From contig NZ_LMFP01000028.1 in assembly GCF_001426885.1 (NCBI RefSeq), positions 581,811 through 645,810 of the forward strand: a DNA stretch of 64,000 bases, in the 5' to 3' direction. Shown piece after piece: positions 9,924-19,673 of the stretch; the stretch's first letter is position 1, and the number at the start of each line of letters is the position of its first letter. The notes beneath the pieces were generated by a model. The model had not been told where the DNA came from and did not search any database. It saw nothing but the letters and a program-made list of their open reading frames with translations. Made by a program: the position numbers and the translations under genes. The stretch comes from Pelomonas sp. Root1444. GTDB taxonomy: Bacteria > Pseudomonadota > Gammaproteobacteria > Burkholderiales > Burkholderiaceae_C.

Positions 9924-11432
9924 ATGAGTTTCGATTCCCTCGGCCTGGCAGCGCCGCTGCTCAAGGCCATTGCCGACGCTGGCTACACCACCCCCACCCC
10001 CATCCAGGCCCAGGCCATTCCCGCCGTCTTGAACGGTGGTGACCTCATGGCCGGCGCGCAGACCGGCACCGGCAAGACCGCCGGCTTCACGCTGCCACTG
10101 CTGCACCGCCTCGCCACCGGCGAGAAGCTGCTCAACAAGCGCGGCAAGATCGCCATCCGCGCCCTGGTCCTGACGCCCACCCGCGAACTCGCCGCCCAGG
10201 TCGAGGAAAGCGTACAGACCTACGGCAAGTACCTGCCGCTCAAGAGCATGGTCATGTTCGGCGGCGTCGGCATGCAGCCGCAGATCAACAAGCTGCGCGA
10301 CGGCGTCGACATCCTCGTCGCCACGCCCGGCCGCCTGCTGGACCACGCCCAGCAAGGCACGCTGGACCTGAGCCAGGTGCAGATCCTGGTGCTCGACGAA
10401 GCCGACCGCATGCTGGACATGGGCTTCGTGCACGACATCAAGAAGGTGTTGGCCCTGCTGCCCGCCAAGAAGCAGTCGCTGCTGTTCAGCGCGACCTTCA
10501 GCGACGAGATCAAGAACCTCGCCGACCGCCTGCTCAACGCCCCGGCGCTGATCGAGGTGGCCCGCCGCAACCAGACCAACGACGCCATCGCGCAGAAGGT
10601 GCATCCGGTCGGTCGCGAGCGCAAGAAGGAACTGCTGGCCCACCTGATCAAGGGTGGCCACGGTGGCGAGCCCTGGCACCAGGTGCTGATCTTCACGCGC
10701 ATGAAGCATGGCGCCAACCGCCTGACGGACTACCTGAACGACCAGGGCATCAGCGCCATGGCCATCCACGGCAACAAGAGCCAGGGTGCCCGCACCAAGG
10801 CGCTGGCCGACTTCAAGAGCGGCGACCTGACCTGCCTGGTGGCGACCGACATCGCCGCCCGCGGCATCGACATCGACCAGCTGCCCCACGTCGTCAACTT
10901 CGAGCTGCCCAACGTGCCGGAGGACTACGTCCACCGCATCGGCCGCACGGGCCGTGCCGGCGCCCAGGGCGAGGCGGTCAGCCTGGTCTGCGTGGACGAG
11001 AACGGCTTCCTGCGCGACATCGAGAAGCTCATCAAGCGCGAGATCCCCAAGGAGATCGTGCCCGGCTTCGCCCCTGATCCCAACGAGCGCGCCGAGCCCA
11101 TCGTGCTGGGCCGCACCGTGCTGAACCCGAACGGCAGCCGGGGCCGCAACCCCAACCCGCCGGCCGGTGCCAACGGCCGCGGCGGCCGGGGTGGTCACGG
11201 CGGCGGCGGTGGCCGCGGTGGCGAAAGCCGCGGCGGTTCGCGCGACGGTGCTCGCCCCAGTGGTCATGCGGGCAAGCCCGGTGGTGCCCACACCGGCGTT
11301 GGCGGTGCCAAGACGGCCGCCAAGCCGCACGCGCAGCACGCGCCGCGCTCGGCCTCCAGCCAGCCCAGCCGCGGCGATGGCAGCGCGCCGCGCCACAACA
11401 ACGGCCCGCGGCTGACCCAGCCCAAGCGCTGA
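9924..11432 (+). CDS. rhlE: DEAD-box RNA helicase RhlE-like
   Basis: A 502-residue ATP-dependent RNA helicase. The Q-motif region is [13 protein letters not shown], motif I is AQTGTGKT (45-52), motif Ia PTRELAAQ, motif II DEAD (158-161), motif III SAT, and motif [12 protein letters not shown]. The last ~120 residues form a basic Gly/Arg-rich, disordered tail typical of RhlE-type helicases in RNA remodelling, cold adaptation and ribosome assembly. ATG 9924 begins [20 protein letters not shown], the canonical family start. The gene is monocistronic, between two strong terminators. The 143-base gap upstream holds the previous terminator and presumably the promoter. Confidence 0.94.
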   Translation: MSFDSLGLAAPLLKAIADAGYTTPTPIQAQAIPAVLNGGDLMAGAQTGTGKTAGFTLPLLHRLATGEKLLNKRGKIAIRALVLTPTRELAAQVEESVQTYGKYLPLKSMVMFGGVGMQPQINKLRDGVDILVATPGRLLDHAQQGTLDLSQVQILVLDEADRMLDMGFVHDIKKVLALLPAKKQSLLFSATFSDEIKNLADRLLNAPALIEVARRNQTNDAIAQKVHPVGRERKKELLAHLIKGGHGGEPWHQVLIFTRMKHGANRLTDYLNDQGISAMAIHGNKSQGARTKALADFKSGDLTCLVATDIAARGIDIDQLPHVVNFELPNVPEDYVHRIGRTGRAGAQGEAVSLVCVDENGFLRDIEKLIKREIPKEIVPGFAPDPNERAEPIVLGRTVLNPNGSRGRNPNPPAGANGRGGRGGHGGGGGRGGESRGGSRDGARPSGHAGKPGGAHTGVGGAKTAAKPHAQHAPRSASSQPSRGDGSAPRHNNGPRLTQPKR

Positions 11433-11451
11433 TCGCCCACGCATCGCCTGC

Positions 11452-11483
11452 ACGGCCTGTCCCTCGCGGGGCAGGCCGTTTTT
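11452..11483 (+). terminator. Rho-independent terminator after rhlE
   Basis: An 8-bp perfect stem, ACGGCCTG (11452-11459) with CAGGCCGT (11472-11479), has a 12-base loop and is followed by a run of T. It lies 20 bases beyond the rhlE stop. Confidence 0.88.
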
Positions 11484-11506
11484 CCTGGCTGATCTAATTC
11501 CGCGCC

Positions 11507-14500
11507 ATGGCACGTTCCAAGTTCGACAGCTCGCTCAAGTTCGACCTGCCCGATGGCAGCGTCGTCACCGCGCAGGAAATGCTGCGCAAGATCGAAGAGA
11601 TCAAGAAGTTCCAGCGGCCTCAGCTGACCGGCGCTGCCGCCGCGTTGCCAGAGGCCGACCTGCAGACGCTGCTCGACACGATGCTGCTGCTGGGCGGCAC
11701 CGCCAGCATCAACGCCGCACTGCAATGGCTGTCCATGACGGGCCGCGAGCGCGCCGACGGCGAGCCGTTCGACCACTACAGCGTGCGCGACGGCCTGCAG
11801 GCGCTGGTGGCGCAGGGTCGTGCCGAGGCGCTGATGGGCAAGGGCACGCGCGTCGCGCTCGCCGATCATGTCGAGCGCCTGCAGACCCTGCTCGCCGCCC
11901 CCGGCGCCGCGCGCTACTGGCGCCAGCGCCTGTGGCTGCTGGGTGCCGGCCGCGGCGACTGGCAGGACCCGATCGGCTGGGTCAACTTCCGCGGCCCCGA
12001 GGACATGCGCACGGTGCTGCGTCTGATGATCTATTCGGGCATGCCGGCGACGGAGTTCCACGAGTTGCTCGGCACCCGCTTGCAGGAGCTGAGTTCCCCG
12101 ATGCTGGCCGTGCAGGCGCTGGTCGACCCCTGGTGCCCCGGGCTGCTGGGCCAGATCGACGCCGAACTGCGCGACAGCCTGCTGGGCCAATTGCTGGACA
12201 TCCTGCCCGCCGGCCACGCCATTCGCACCGAACTGCGCACCTGGCTGCAGACCGGCACCCGCCCGCTGGGCATCCCGATGCGCGCCCGCCTCGCCGAGGC
12301 CGACATGCTGGCCTTGCAGCTGGACAGCGCCGAGCAGCATCTGCACGGCCTGGCGGGTCCCGGCGTCACGCTGCTGGCCGCCACGCGCGCGCTCGTCGCC
12401 GGTCGCTGGGCTGAGGCCAGCGCGGGCTTCGAGGCCGCCATCAAGGCCATCCACACCGCCAGCCGCAGCCGCCGCAACGCACTGTCGCTGCACACCGCGC
12501 GGCTCTACCTGCTGAGCCTGCTGGCCCAGGACGACCCCAAGGCCTGGGCGCAGGCGCGCAAGTACGCCATCGCCGAGTCCGGCAGCCGCAGCCCCACGGC
12601 CTACGAGGCCTGGGGGCTGTGGGCGCACGGCATCGGCGTCAAGCTGGGCGAGGACAGCTGGCTCGAAGCCGCCTTCCAGCACCGTGCGCCGGGCGACGCC
12701 GCACCGGCGGACCGCCTGCTGCTCGCCGCCTGGCTGGGCAAGCCCGCGCCGGGCTGGACGGCCCCGCTCGCTCAAGAACTGCTCGCCAACCTCGGCCCGG
12801 ATCAAGCACTGCTGGCCGACCATCTGCGCGCAGCCTTGCAGCGGCTGGAGCTGGGCGGCGCCGGGCCGACCCGCGTCGCCAACTACCTCGGCCAGCCGCG
12901 CCAGGCCTGGCAGGACGCGCTCGCCGCAATAGCCGCCCTCAGCGACGACGGCAAGCCGGCCGGCGCTGCCACCAAGCCCGAGCTGGCCTGGCAGCTGAAG
13001 CTCGACGCCGCCGGCCGTGTCCACACGCTGGAGCCGCTGGAGATGAGCACCAGCGCGCGCGGCCTCGTCAAGTTCAAGGCCGTGACCTTGGCCAAGCTGA
13101 AGAAGCAGGGCGCGCAGCGCAGCCGCGACAACCTGGTGCTGCGCCACATCGAGCGCGACGCCTGGGCCGGCGTGCACGACCTGCGGCTGGACGTGAGCCA
13201 GGCGCTGGTCGCGCTGGTGGGCCACCCGCACCTGATGTTCGCCGACGCACCGGGCCAGTGGGTGGAGCTGAGCGACGGCCTGCCCGAGCTGGAGGTGCGA
13301 CGCGTGGGCGCCGAGGCCGACGCAGCCTTCGAGTTCCACCTGCATCCACCGCTGGTCGCCGCCGAACCGGCCCATGCCGGCGCCCTCTTCGGCGCCCAGG
13401 CCGAGGCCGAGCGCGAGCGCCGCAACGGCCAGCGCGTGCTGCGCGAAGGCCCGGGCCGCGCGCGGCTGATCCGCATCACGCCGACGCAGCGCCGGGTGGC
13501 CGAGCTGGTCGCGCAGGGCTGGCGCGTACCCGCGTCGGCGACGCAGGAGCTGGCCGGTGCACTGCAGGTGCTGACGGGCCATTTCCAGCTGCACAGCGAC
13601 GCCGAAGCCGGTGAACGTGTGGCGGGCGACAGCCGCCTGCACGCCCGCCTGACGCCCGACCGCGAGGGCCTGCAACTGCAATTGGTGGCCCAGCCCTTCG
13701 GCCATTTCGGCCCGGCCGTCACGCCGGGTGCCGGCCGCGCGCGGCTGATGTGCCTGCACGAAGGCGTGAGCCTGACGACCGAGCGCGACCTGGCGCAGGA
13801 GGCCGCGCACCGCCAGGCCGTGCTGGACGCCCTGCCCTTCCTCGACCCCGAGCTGCCGGCCGACCAGCCCTGGCAGGTGGCCGACCCCGAGCAGGCGCTG
13901 GCCGCCGTCGAACGCCTGCCCGCGCTGCCGGCCATCGCCGCGCTCGACTGGCCCAAGGGCAAGCCGCTGCGCGTGCTGCCGCTGGAAGGCGCGGCGGTGC
14001 AGATCCAGGTCAGCAGCGGCCGCGACTGGCTGGGGCTGACCGGCGAAGCCAAGGTGGACGAAGGCCGCGTGCTGGGCCTGCAGGAGCTGCTGGCCCTGGC
14101 ACGCGACAGCCGCAGCCGCTTCGTGCGCATGGCCGAGGGGCAATACCTGGCCCTGTCCGAGCAACTGCGCCAGCAGCTGCGCGACCTGGGTGCGCTGGCG
14201 CAGGTCAAGAAGGGTGAACTGCAGCTGCCCCAGGCCGGCGCCGCCTGGCTGGAGCACGGCCTGGCCGGCACGCAGCTCAGCGGCGACAAGCCCTGGCGCG
14301 AGCGCCTGGCCCGGCTCGCCGACGCGGCCGCGCTGCAGCCCCGGCCGCCCGCCACGCTGAAGGCCGAGCTGCGCAGCTACCAGGCCGAGGGCCATGCCTG
14401 GATGCGCCGCCTGGCCGCGGCCGGCTTCGGCGCCTGCCTGGCCGACGACATGGGCCTGGGCAAGACCGTGCAGACGCTTGCCGTGCTGATCGACCGCGCC

Positions 14501-15751
14501 GACGACGGCCCGGCGCTGGTGCTGACGCCCACCTCGGTGTGCGGCAACTGGCAGACCGAATGCGCCACGTTCGCGCCCACGCTGATATGCCATGTCTACA
14601 GCGAAGCCGCGGACCGCGCCGCGCTGCTGGCGGCGGCCGGCCCGGGCGACGTCATCGTGGCCAGCTACGCGCTGGCGCAGATCGACGCCGAGCGCTTCGC
14701 CACGCGCCGCTGGGCCACGCTGGTGCTGGACGAAGCCCAGGCGCTGAAGAACGCCGCCACCAAGCGCGCCAAGTCGGTGGCCGAGTTCGACGCCGACTTC
14801 CGCCTGGCCCTCTCGGGCACGCCGGTCGAGAACCGGCTGGCCGACCTGTGGTCGGTCATGAACCTGATCAACCCCGGGCTGCTGGGCACGCCGCAGCAGT
14901 TCAACGAGCGCTTTGTCGGCCCCATCGAGCGCCAGCAGGACGCAGCCGCCCGCGCGCGGCTGCGCCGTCTGGTGGCGCCCTTCCTGCTTCGGCGTACCAA
15001 GGCCCAGGTGCTGCAAGACCTGCCCCCGCGCACCGAGATCGTCCACCGCGTGGAGCCCACCGAGCAGGAGCGCCACTTCCTCGAAGCCCTGCGCCGCGAC
15101 GCCCAGGCCGCCGTGGCTGCCGCCGCGGCGGGCAACGAGCGCGCCGCGCCCATGCAGGTGCTGGCCGAGCTGATGCGGCTGCGCCGCGCCGCCTGCGACC
15201 CGCGCCTGGTGTCGCCCGAGCTGGGCCTGGTGGGCAGCAAGATGGCCGAGTTCGAGCACATCGTGCGTGAGCTGGTGGACGGCGGTCACAAGGCGCTGGT
15301 GTTCAGCCAGTTCACCGACTACCTGGACCTGCTGGCCGAGCGCATCACGCAGATGGGCCTGGCCTTCCAGCGCCTGGACGGCAGCACGCCGCAGGCCGAG
15401 CGCACCAGGCGCGTGGCCGCCTTCCAGCGCGGGGGAGCGGACGGGGGTGACGTCTTCCTGATCAGCCTGAAGGCCGGCGGCTTCGGCCTGAACCTCACCG
15501 CGGCCGACTACGTGCTGATCGTCGACCCGTGGTGGAACCCCGCCGCGGAAGACCAGGCCAGCGGTCGCGCCCACCGCATGGGCCAACAGCGGCCGGTGAC
15601 CGTCTACCGGCTGGTCACGGCCGGCTCGGTGGAGGAGCGCATCATCGAACTGCACCGCGACAAGCGCGGCCTGGCGGAGGGCATGCTGGACGGCCACGAA
15701 CAGGCCAGCCCCCTGGACGCGGCGGCGTTGGCGGCGTTGCTGGAGGACTGA
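11507..15751 (+). CDS. Large SNF2-family DEAD/DEAH-box helicase
   Basis: A 1414-residue protein. The first ~950 residues are a helical, family-specific region without a motif I recognise. The last ~450 form an SNF2 ATPase: motif I DDMGLGKT (around 980-987), motif II DEAQ (about 1075-1078) where many relatives have DEAH, GTPVENRLADLW, VFSQFTDYLDLL, and motif V-VI GGFGLNLTAADYV, WWNPAAEDQASGRAHRMGQ. Bacterial SNF2 proteins such as RapA use ATP-driven translocation on DNA to displace proteins; this one's partner is unknown. The length and long N-terminus resemble SWIM-less SNF2 proteins common in Burkholderiales. The next gene begins four bases after the stop. Confidence 0.9.
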   Translation: MARSKFDSSLKFDLPDGSVVTAQEMLRKIEEIKKFQRPQLTGAAAALPEADLQTLLDTMLLLGGTASINAALQWLSMTGRERADGEPFDHYSVRDGLQALVAQGRAEALMGKGTRVALADHVERLQTLLAAPGAARYWRQRLWLLGAGRGDWQDPIGWVNFRGPEDMRTVLRLMIYSGMPATEFHELLGTRLQELSSPMLAVQALVDPWCPGLLGQIDAELRDSLLGQLLDILPAGHAIRTELRTWLQTGTRPLGIPMRARLAEADMLALQLDSAEQHLHGLAGPGVTLLAATRALVAGRWAEASAGFEAAIKAIHTASRSRRNALSLHTARLYLLSLLAQDDPKAWAQARKYAIAESGSRSPTAYEAWGLWAHGIGVKLGEDSWLEAAFQHRAPGDAAPADRLLLAAWLGKPAPGWTAPLAQELLANLGPDQALLADHLRAALQRLELGGAGPTRVANYLGQPRQAWQDALAAIAALSDDGKPAGAATKPELAWQLKLDAAGRVHTLEPLEMSTSARGLVKFKAVTLAKLKKQGAQRSRDNLVLRHIERDAWAGVHDLRLDVSQALVALVGHPHLMFADAPGQWVELSDGLPELEVRRVGAEADAAFEFHLHPPLVAAEPAHAGALFGAQAEAERERRNGQRVLREGPGRARLIRITPTQRRVAELVAQGWRVPASATQELAGALQVLTGHFQLHSDAEAGERVAGDSRLHARLTPDREGLQLQLVAQPFGHFGPAVTPGAGRARLMCLHEGVSLTTERDLAQEAAHRQAVLDALPFLDPELPADQPWQVADPEQALAAVERLPALPAIAALDWPKGKPLRVLPLEGAAVQIQVSSGRDWLGLTGEAKVDEGRVLGLQELLALARDSRSRFVRMAEGQYLALSEQLRQQLRDLGALAQVKKGELQLPQAGAAWLEHGLAGTQLSGDKPWRERLARLADAAALQPRPPATLKAELRSYQAEGHAWMRRLAAAGFGACLADDMGLGKTVQTLAVLIDRADDGPALVLTPTSVCGNWQTECATFAPTLICHVYSEAADRAALLAAAGPGDVIVASYALAQIDAERFATRRWATLVLDEAQALKNAATKRAKSVAEFDADFRLALSGTPVENRLADLWSVMNLINPGLLGTPQQFNERFVGPIERQQDAAARARLRRLVAPFLLRRTKAQVLQDLPPRTEIVHRVEPTEQERHFLEALRRDAQAAVAAAAAGNERAAPMQVLAELMRLRRAACDPRLVSPELGLVGSKMAEFEHIVRELVDGGHKALVFSQFTDYLDLLAERITQMGLAFQRLDGSTPQAERTRRVAAFQRGGADGGDVFLISLKAGGFGLNLTAADYVLIVDPWWNPAAEDQASGRAHRMGQQRPVTVYRLVTAGSVEERIIELHRDKRGLAEGMLDGHEQASPLDAAALAALLED

Positions 15752-15755
15752 GTCG

Positions 15756-17672
15756 TTGGGATCCGAACCTGAACTGGCAGTGGCCGAGGACGTAGCCCGG
15801 CGCGTAGCCCTGCTCGACTGGGCTGAAAGCCATGACGTGGGCGCGCTGTGGTCGGCGGACGACGCCCGCTGGGCCACGCAGCAGGCGCGGGCCGAGGGCG
15901 CGGGGGACTTCCGCCTGGCACGCGCGCGCCACGCCGCGCAGCGCCTGGGCGAGCGCGACGACCGCCTGTCGGAGCTGCTGGCGCGGCGCCTGTGGTCGGG
16001 CAGCTGGGCCTGGGCCGCGCTGGCGGTGGGCCTGGCGCTGGGCCTGGGCATGGACCGGCTGGGCGGCCAGCAGCTGAACCTGCTGGCGTTGCCGCTGTGG
16101 GGCGTGCTGGCCCTGCAGGTGGTGGCCTACGCCGTGCTGCTGGCGCTGGCTTTCAGAAGGCCTCGCCATCCAGCCAGGGAGAGCCTCGCGCTGCGGCTGT
16201 GGACGCGCCGGCTGACGCCCGGCACCCGGGGCCGCGCCGGCCAGGCGCTGGCGCATTGGCTGCGGCTCAGTGCCCCGCTGCAGGCGGCGCGCGCCACGCT
16301 CCTGTGGCACCTCGGCCTGCTGGGGCTGAACCTGGGCCTCATCGCCGGGCTGTACCTGCGCGCGCTCGGCCTGGAGATCCTGATCGGCTGGGAAAGCACC
16401 TACCTCGACGCGGCCCGGGTGCAACGCCTGGCCGATGTGCTGCTGGCACCCGCCGCCTGGCTCACCGGCCTGGCGGTGCCCGACGTCGCCCCGCTGCGCC
16501 ACGGCGCGCTGCAAGGTGCGAAGGCGCTCGCGGCCGACTGGCTGCACCTGCTGGCGGCCACGGTGGCGCTGGTCGCACTGCCGCGCCTGCTGCTGGTGCT
16601 GCGCGCGGGCCTGCGCAGCGGGCGGCTGGCGCGCGCCCTGCCCCTGCCGGTGGGCAGCGGCCCCAGCGACCTGCGCCTGCTGGTGGTGGACCCGCAGCGC
16701 CGCCTGGCCGGCAGCCTGCTGGGCGAGACCGGTGAACGGCTGTCCAGCCCCGAAGGTGACCGCCTGCTGGTGACGCTGGCCGACACCGCCCCGCAGACCG
16801 CACCCGCCCCCTGGCCCGCCCGCGCGCTGGCCCTGCTGGGCGCAAGCCCTGCCCCCACGCCCGTGTTCGACGTCTGCGTGGCGGCCGACAGCCTGCCCGC
16901 CGCCACGCCCGGCTGGCCGGCGCAGCGCCGCCAGTTGCGCGCGCTGGGCCCGCTGTGGCCGCCCGCCAGGCAGCCGGCCTGGCAGCGCCTGCTCGAGGCC
17001 TGGGAGGCGCCGCTGCGCGAGCGCGAAGGCCAGGCCCAGCAGGTCATGGCGCAGGCCCTGGCCACCCTGTGCCTGCAGCCGGTGCATCTGCCGGCCGACA
17101 CCGAGCCCCAGGCTCAATTGCAAAAGGCGGTGGCGCAGCAGCTGCAGGTGCTGACCGGGAAGCTGCAACAGCTCTACGGGCACGACGCCGCCACCGGCAG
17201 CGCGCCGTCCAGCGGTGACCGCTGGCCGCACCAGGTCGTGCGCCCCCGTCCGGTGGTGCGCAATTCAGTGCTGGGTGGCGCCATCGCCGGTGCCGCCACG
17301 GGCCTGGGCGCCGACCTCGCCGCCGGCGGGCTGACGCTGGGCGCCGGCGCACTGATCGGCGCCGTGGCGGGCGGCGTCGCGGGCAGCGGGCTCACCGACT
17401 GGCTGAACCGGCGCCAGGGCCGGCGCACGACCTCGCTGCACATCGAGCTGGCGGACGCCGCGCCGCTGCTGGCCGGCGAGGTTCTGGGCGTGTGGCTGGC
17501 GCAGCTCGGGCTGCGGCTGCCGTCCGCACAGGTGCAGGCCGCGCTCGGCGCATCTGACTGGGTCGCTGCCTTGCGGGGCGACGCGGCCGACGTGCAGCTG
17601 CGGCTGAGGCAGCGGCTGGCGCAGGCCTGCGACGCATTGCTGCGGGACGCCGACGTGGCGGCCAGCACATGA
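15756..17672 (+). CDS. DUF2868-type membrane protein with a DUF3482-like C-terminal extension
   Basis: A 638-residue membrane protein starting at TTG 15756; GGAGG at 15742-15746, nine bases upstream, supports that start. The N-terminal ~450 residues look like DUF2868 (VALLDWAESHDVGALW near the start, several hydrophobic helices between about 85 and 290). The C-terminus has a Gly-rich double membrane insert (GGAIAGAATGLGADLAAGG, GALIGAVAGGVAGSGLTDWL) of the kind I associate with DUF3482 proteins. Those usually carry a GTPase domain and are encoded next door, but no GTPase motif is visible here. A fusion or remnant is therefore possible. Function unknown. Confidence 0.7.
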   Translation: MGSEPELAVAEDVARRVALLDWAESHDVGALWSADDARWATQQARAEGAGDFRLARARHAAQRLGERDDRLSELLARRLWSGSWAWAALAVGLALGLGMDRLGGQQLNLLALPLWGVLALQVVAYAVLLALAFRRPRHPARESLALRLWTRRLTPGTRGRAGQALAHWLRLSAPLQAARATLLWHLGLLGLNLGLIAGLYLRALGLEILIGWESTYLDAARVQRLADVLLAPAAWLTGLAVPDVAPLRHGALQGAKALAADWLHLLAATVALVALPRLLLVLRAGLRSGRLARALPLPVGSGPSDLRLLVVDPQRRLAGSLLGETGERLSSPEGDRLLVTLADTAPQTAPAPWPARALALLGASPAPTPVFDVCVAADSLPAATPGWPAQRRQLRALGPLWPPARQPAWQRLLEAWEAPLREREGQAQQVMAQALATLCLQPVHLPADTEPQAQLQKAVAQQLQVLTGKLQQLYGHDAATGSAPSSGDRWPHQVVRPRPVVRNSVLGGAIAGAATGLGADLAAGGLTLGAGALIGAVAGGVAGSGLTDWLNRRQGRRTTSLHIELADAAPLLAGEVLGVWLAQLGLRLPSAQVQAALGASDWVAALRGDAADVQLRLRQRLAQACDALLRDADVAAST

Positions 17673-17778
17673 CGCCCAGGCATCGCCACGGCGCCCGCGC
17701 CATGCGGCTTGCGCTGGCGCAAGCGCGCGGGCCGGTCGAAGTGCTCGAATCGGCCTCCATGCCAACCTGGGGCGCCCC

Positions 17779-19149
17779 ATGAAACTGACCTTCCTCGGCG
17801 CCGCCGACACCGTCACCGGCTCGCGCCACCTGCTGACGCTGGGCGAGCAACGCCTGCTTCTGGATGCCGGCCTGTTCCAGGGCTACAAGGCGCTGCGCGA
17901 GCGCAACTGGGGCCCGCTGGGCGCGCCGGCCACGCAGCTGGACGCGGTGCTGCTGTCGCACGCCCACCTGGACCATTGCGGCTACCTGCCCGCGCTGCGC
18001 CGCCAGGGCTTTCACGGCCCCATCTACGCCACCAGCGCCACGCGCGACCTGTGCGACGTGCTGCTGCGCGACAGCGCCCACCTGCAGGAGGAAGACGCCC
18101 GCCGCGCCAACCGCGACGGCTCCAGCCGCCACGACAAGGCACTGCCGCTGTACAGCGTGCGCGAGGCCGAGGCGACGCTGAAGCAGTTCGTCACCCTGCC
18201 TCGCGATGGCCGCCTGAAGCTAGGCGCCACCGACATCCGCTTCACACCGGCCGGCCACCTGCTGGGCGCCAGCTCCATCCACGTCAGCCAGGGCGGCCGC
18301 TCGCTGCTGTTCTCGGGCGACGTCGGGCGCGCGGGCGACCTGCTGATGCCCGCGCCGCAGGTGCCGCCGGCGGCCGACGTGGTGGTCATCGAGTCGACCT
18401 ACGGCAACCGCCTGCACCCCGCGGAGGACGCCCAGGCCCGCCTCGGGCAGATCCTGCGCAACACCTTCAAGCGCGGCGGCTCGGTGCTGCTGCCCAGCTT
18501 CGCCGTCGGCCGCGCGCAGGCCCTCCTGTTGCTGCTGCAACGCCTGCGCCATGCCGGCGAGCTGCCGCTGGACGTGCAGATCTGGCTGGACAGCCCGATG
18601 GCCGAGCAGGCCACCGAACTAACGCTCAAGCATGCGCGGCTGCTGCGCATCTCCGCCAACGAGGCACGCGGCCTGACCGACCACGTGCGCTACGTGACCA
18701 AGCAGGCCCAGAGCCTCAAGCTCGCGGCAAGCCTGGCCGCGCCGCGGGCCCGGCCCGCCGTGGTCATCTCCGCCAGCGGCATGGCCACTGGTGGGCGGGT
18801 GTTGAACTACATCGAGACGCTGGCGCCGCAGGCCCGCCACCACATCGCCTTCCCGGGCTTCCAGGCCGGCGGCACGCGCGGCGCGCGCATGGTGGCGGGC
18901 GAGCGCGAGATCAAGATCCGCGGCCGCTGGGTGCCGGTGAATGCCGAGATCAGCCATCTCGACGGCCTGTCCGGCCATGCCGATGCGGACGGTCTGCTGC
19001 AGTGGCTGCGCGCCCTGCCGCGCGCGCCCGAACAGGTCTATGTCGTGCACGGCGAGCCGGCCGCCGCGGACACACTGCGCGGCCGCATCCAGGACGAGCT
19101 CGGCTGGCCGGTGCGCGTGCCGCAGCATGGCGAGACCGTCGCCTGGTGA
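17779..19149 (+). CDS. MBL-fold/beta-CASP RNA-processing exonuclease
   Basis: A 456-residue metallo-beta-lactamase enzyme of the beta-CASP group (CPSF73/RNase J-like). The zinc motif HAHLDHCGYLP gives His61, His63, Asp65 and His66. Further metal and beta-CASP elements are TPAGHLLGASS, FSGDVGR, ESTYGNRLH, LPSFAVGRAQ, SASGMATGGR, FPGFQAGGTRG and LSGHAD. The family cleaves RNA endo- or exonucleolytically in the cytoplasm, and bacterial members are poorly characterised. Its stop shares a base with the next start (TGATG), implying translational coupling with the MgtC-like gene. The 106 bases upstream (17673-17778) hold nothing I recognise. Confidence 0.88.
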   Translation: MKLTFLGAADTVTGSRHLLTLGEQRLLLDAGLFQGYKALRERNWGPLGAPATQLDAVLLSHAHLDHCGYLPALRRQGFHGPIYATSATRDLCDVLLRDSAHLQEEDARRANRDGSSRHDKALPLYSVREAEATLKQFVTLPRDGRLKLGATDIRFTPAGHLLGASSIHVSQGGRSLLFSGDVGRAGDLLMPAPQVPPAADVVVIESTYGNRLHPAEDAQARLGQILRNTFKRGGSVLLPSFAVGRAQALLLLLQRLRHAGELPLDVQIWLDSPMAEQATELTLKHARLLRISANEARGLTDHVRYVTKQAQSLKLAASLAAPRARPAVVISASGMATGGRVLNYIETLAPQARHHIAFPGFQAGGTRGARMVAGEREIKIRGRWVPVNAEISHLDGLSGHADADGLLQWLRALPRAPEQVYVVHGEPAAADTLRGRIQDELGWPVRVPQHGETVAW

Positions 19150-19673
19150 TGGCGGACCCCGGCCAGGCATTCGGCGTCTCCAGCGGGCTGCTCTTCGGGC
19201 TGGCCGCAGCGCTCGGCAGTGGCTTGCTGATCGGGCTGGAGCGGGAGCGCCACAAACGCCGCGGCACGCACCGCGAGCCCGCCGGCCTGCGCACCTTCAC
19301 GCTGGCCGCGATGAGCGGTGCGCTGGCGCAGGCGCTGGACGTGCCCGGCCTCGTCCCGGTCGGCGCGCTGGCCATCACGGCGCTGGCGGCGATGGCCTAC
19401 CTGCGCAGCCGCGGCCCGGGCCGCGGGCTGACGACCGAGGTCGCGCTGCTGGTGACCTACCTGATCGGTGCGCTGTGCGTGACGGCCCCGCTGCTCGGCT
19501 CGCCCGCCGCCATCGTGATGACGGCGCTGCTCGCCGCGCGCACGCGTCTGCACCGCTTTGCCACGCAGGTGCTGCGCGAGGAGGAGTTGCACGACGGCCT
19601 GCTGCTCGGCGCACTGGCGCTGGTGGTGCTGCCGTTGATGCCGCAAGAGCCGCTGCCCTGGCTGCGGGCATGA
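19149..19673 (+). CDS. MgtC/SapB-family membrane protein, N-terminal half
   Basis: A 174-residue membrane protein with the MgtC signature GSGLLIGLERERHKRRGTH followed by four or five hydrophobic helices. In most bacteria this domain is fused to a C-terminal DUF4010 domain in one protein of about 410 residues. Here the frame stops at TGA 19671-19673 and the DUF4010 part continues one frame over from ATG 19670. ATG 19149 overlaps the preceding stop. The function of the fused family is unknown; MgtC itself is linked to Mg2+ homeostasis and virulence. Confidence 0.8.
   Translation: MADPGQAFGVSSGLLFGLAAALGSGLLIGLERERHKRRGTHREPAGLRTFTLAAMSGALAQALDVPGLVPVGALAITALAAMAYLRSRGPGRGLTTEVALLVTYLIGALCVTAPLLGSPAAIVMTALLAARTRLHRFATQVLREEELHDGLLLGALALVVLPLMPQEPLPWLRA

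Noticed and set aside
11264-16051. 1595-codon minus-strand open frame over the SNF2 gene
   Set aside because: The composition is low-complexity shadow sequence. The plus-strand frame carries all SNF2 motifs in order.
17673-17778. 106-base gap before the beta-CASP gene as a third copy of the intercistronic cassette
   Set aside because: It lacks the RAER/EGQT frame, the G-run/C-run hairpin and the ATGA boundaries.
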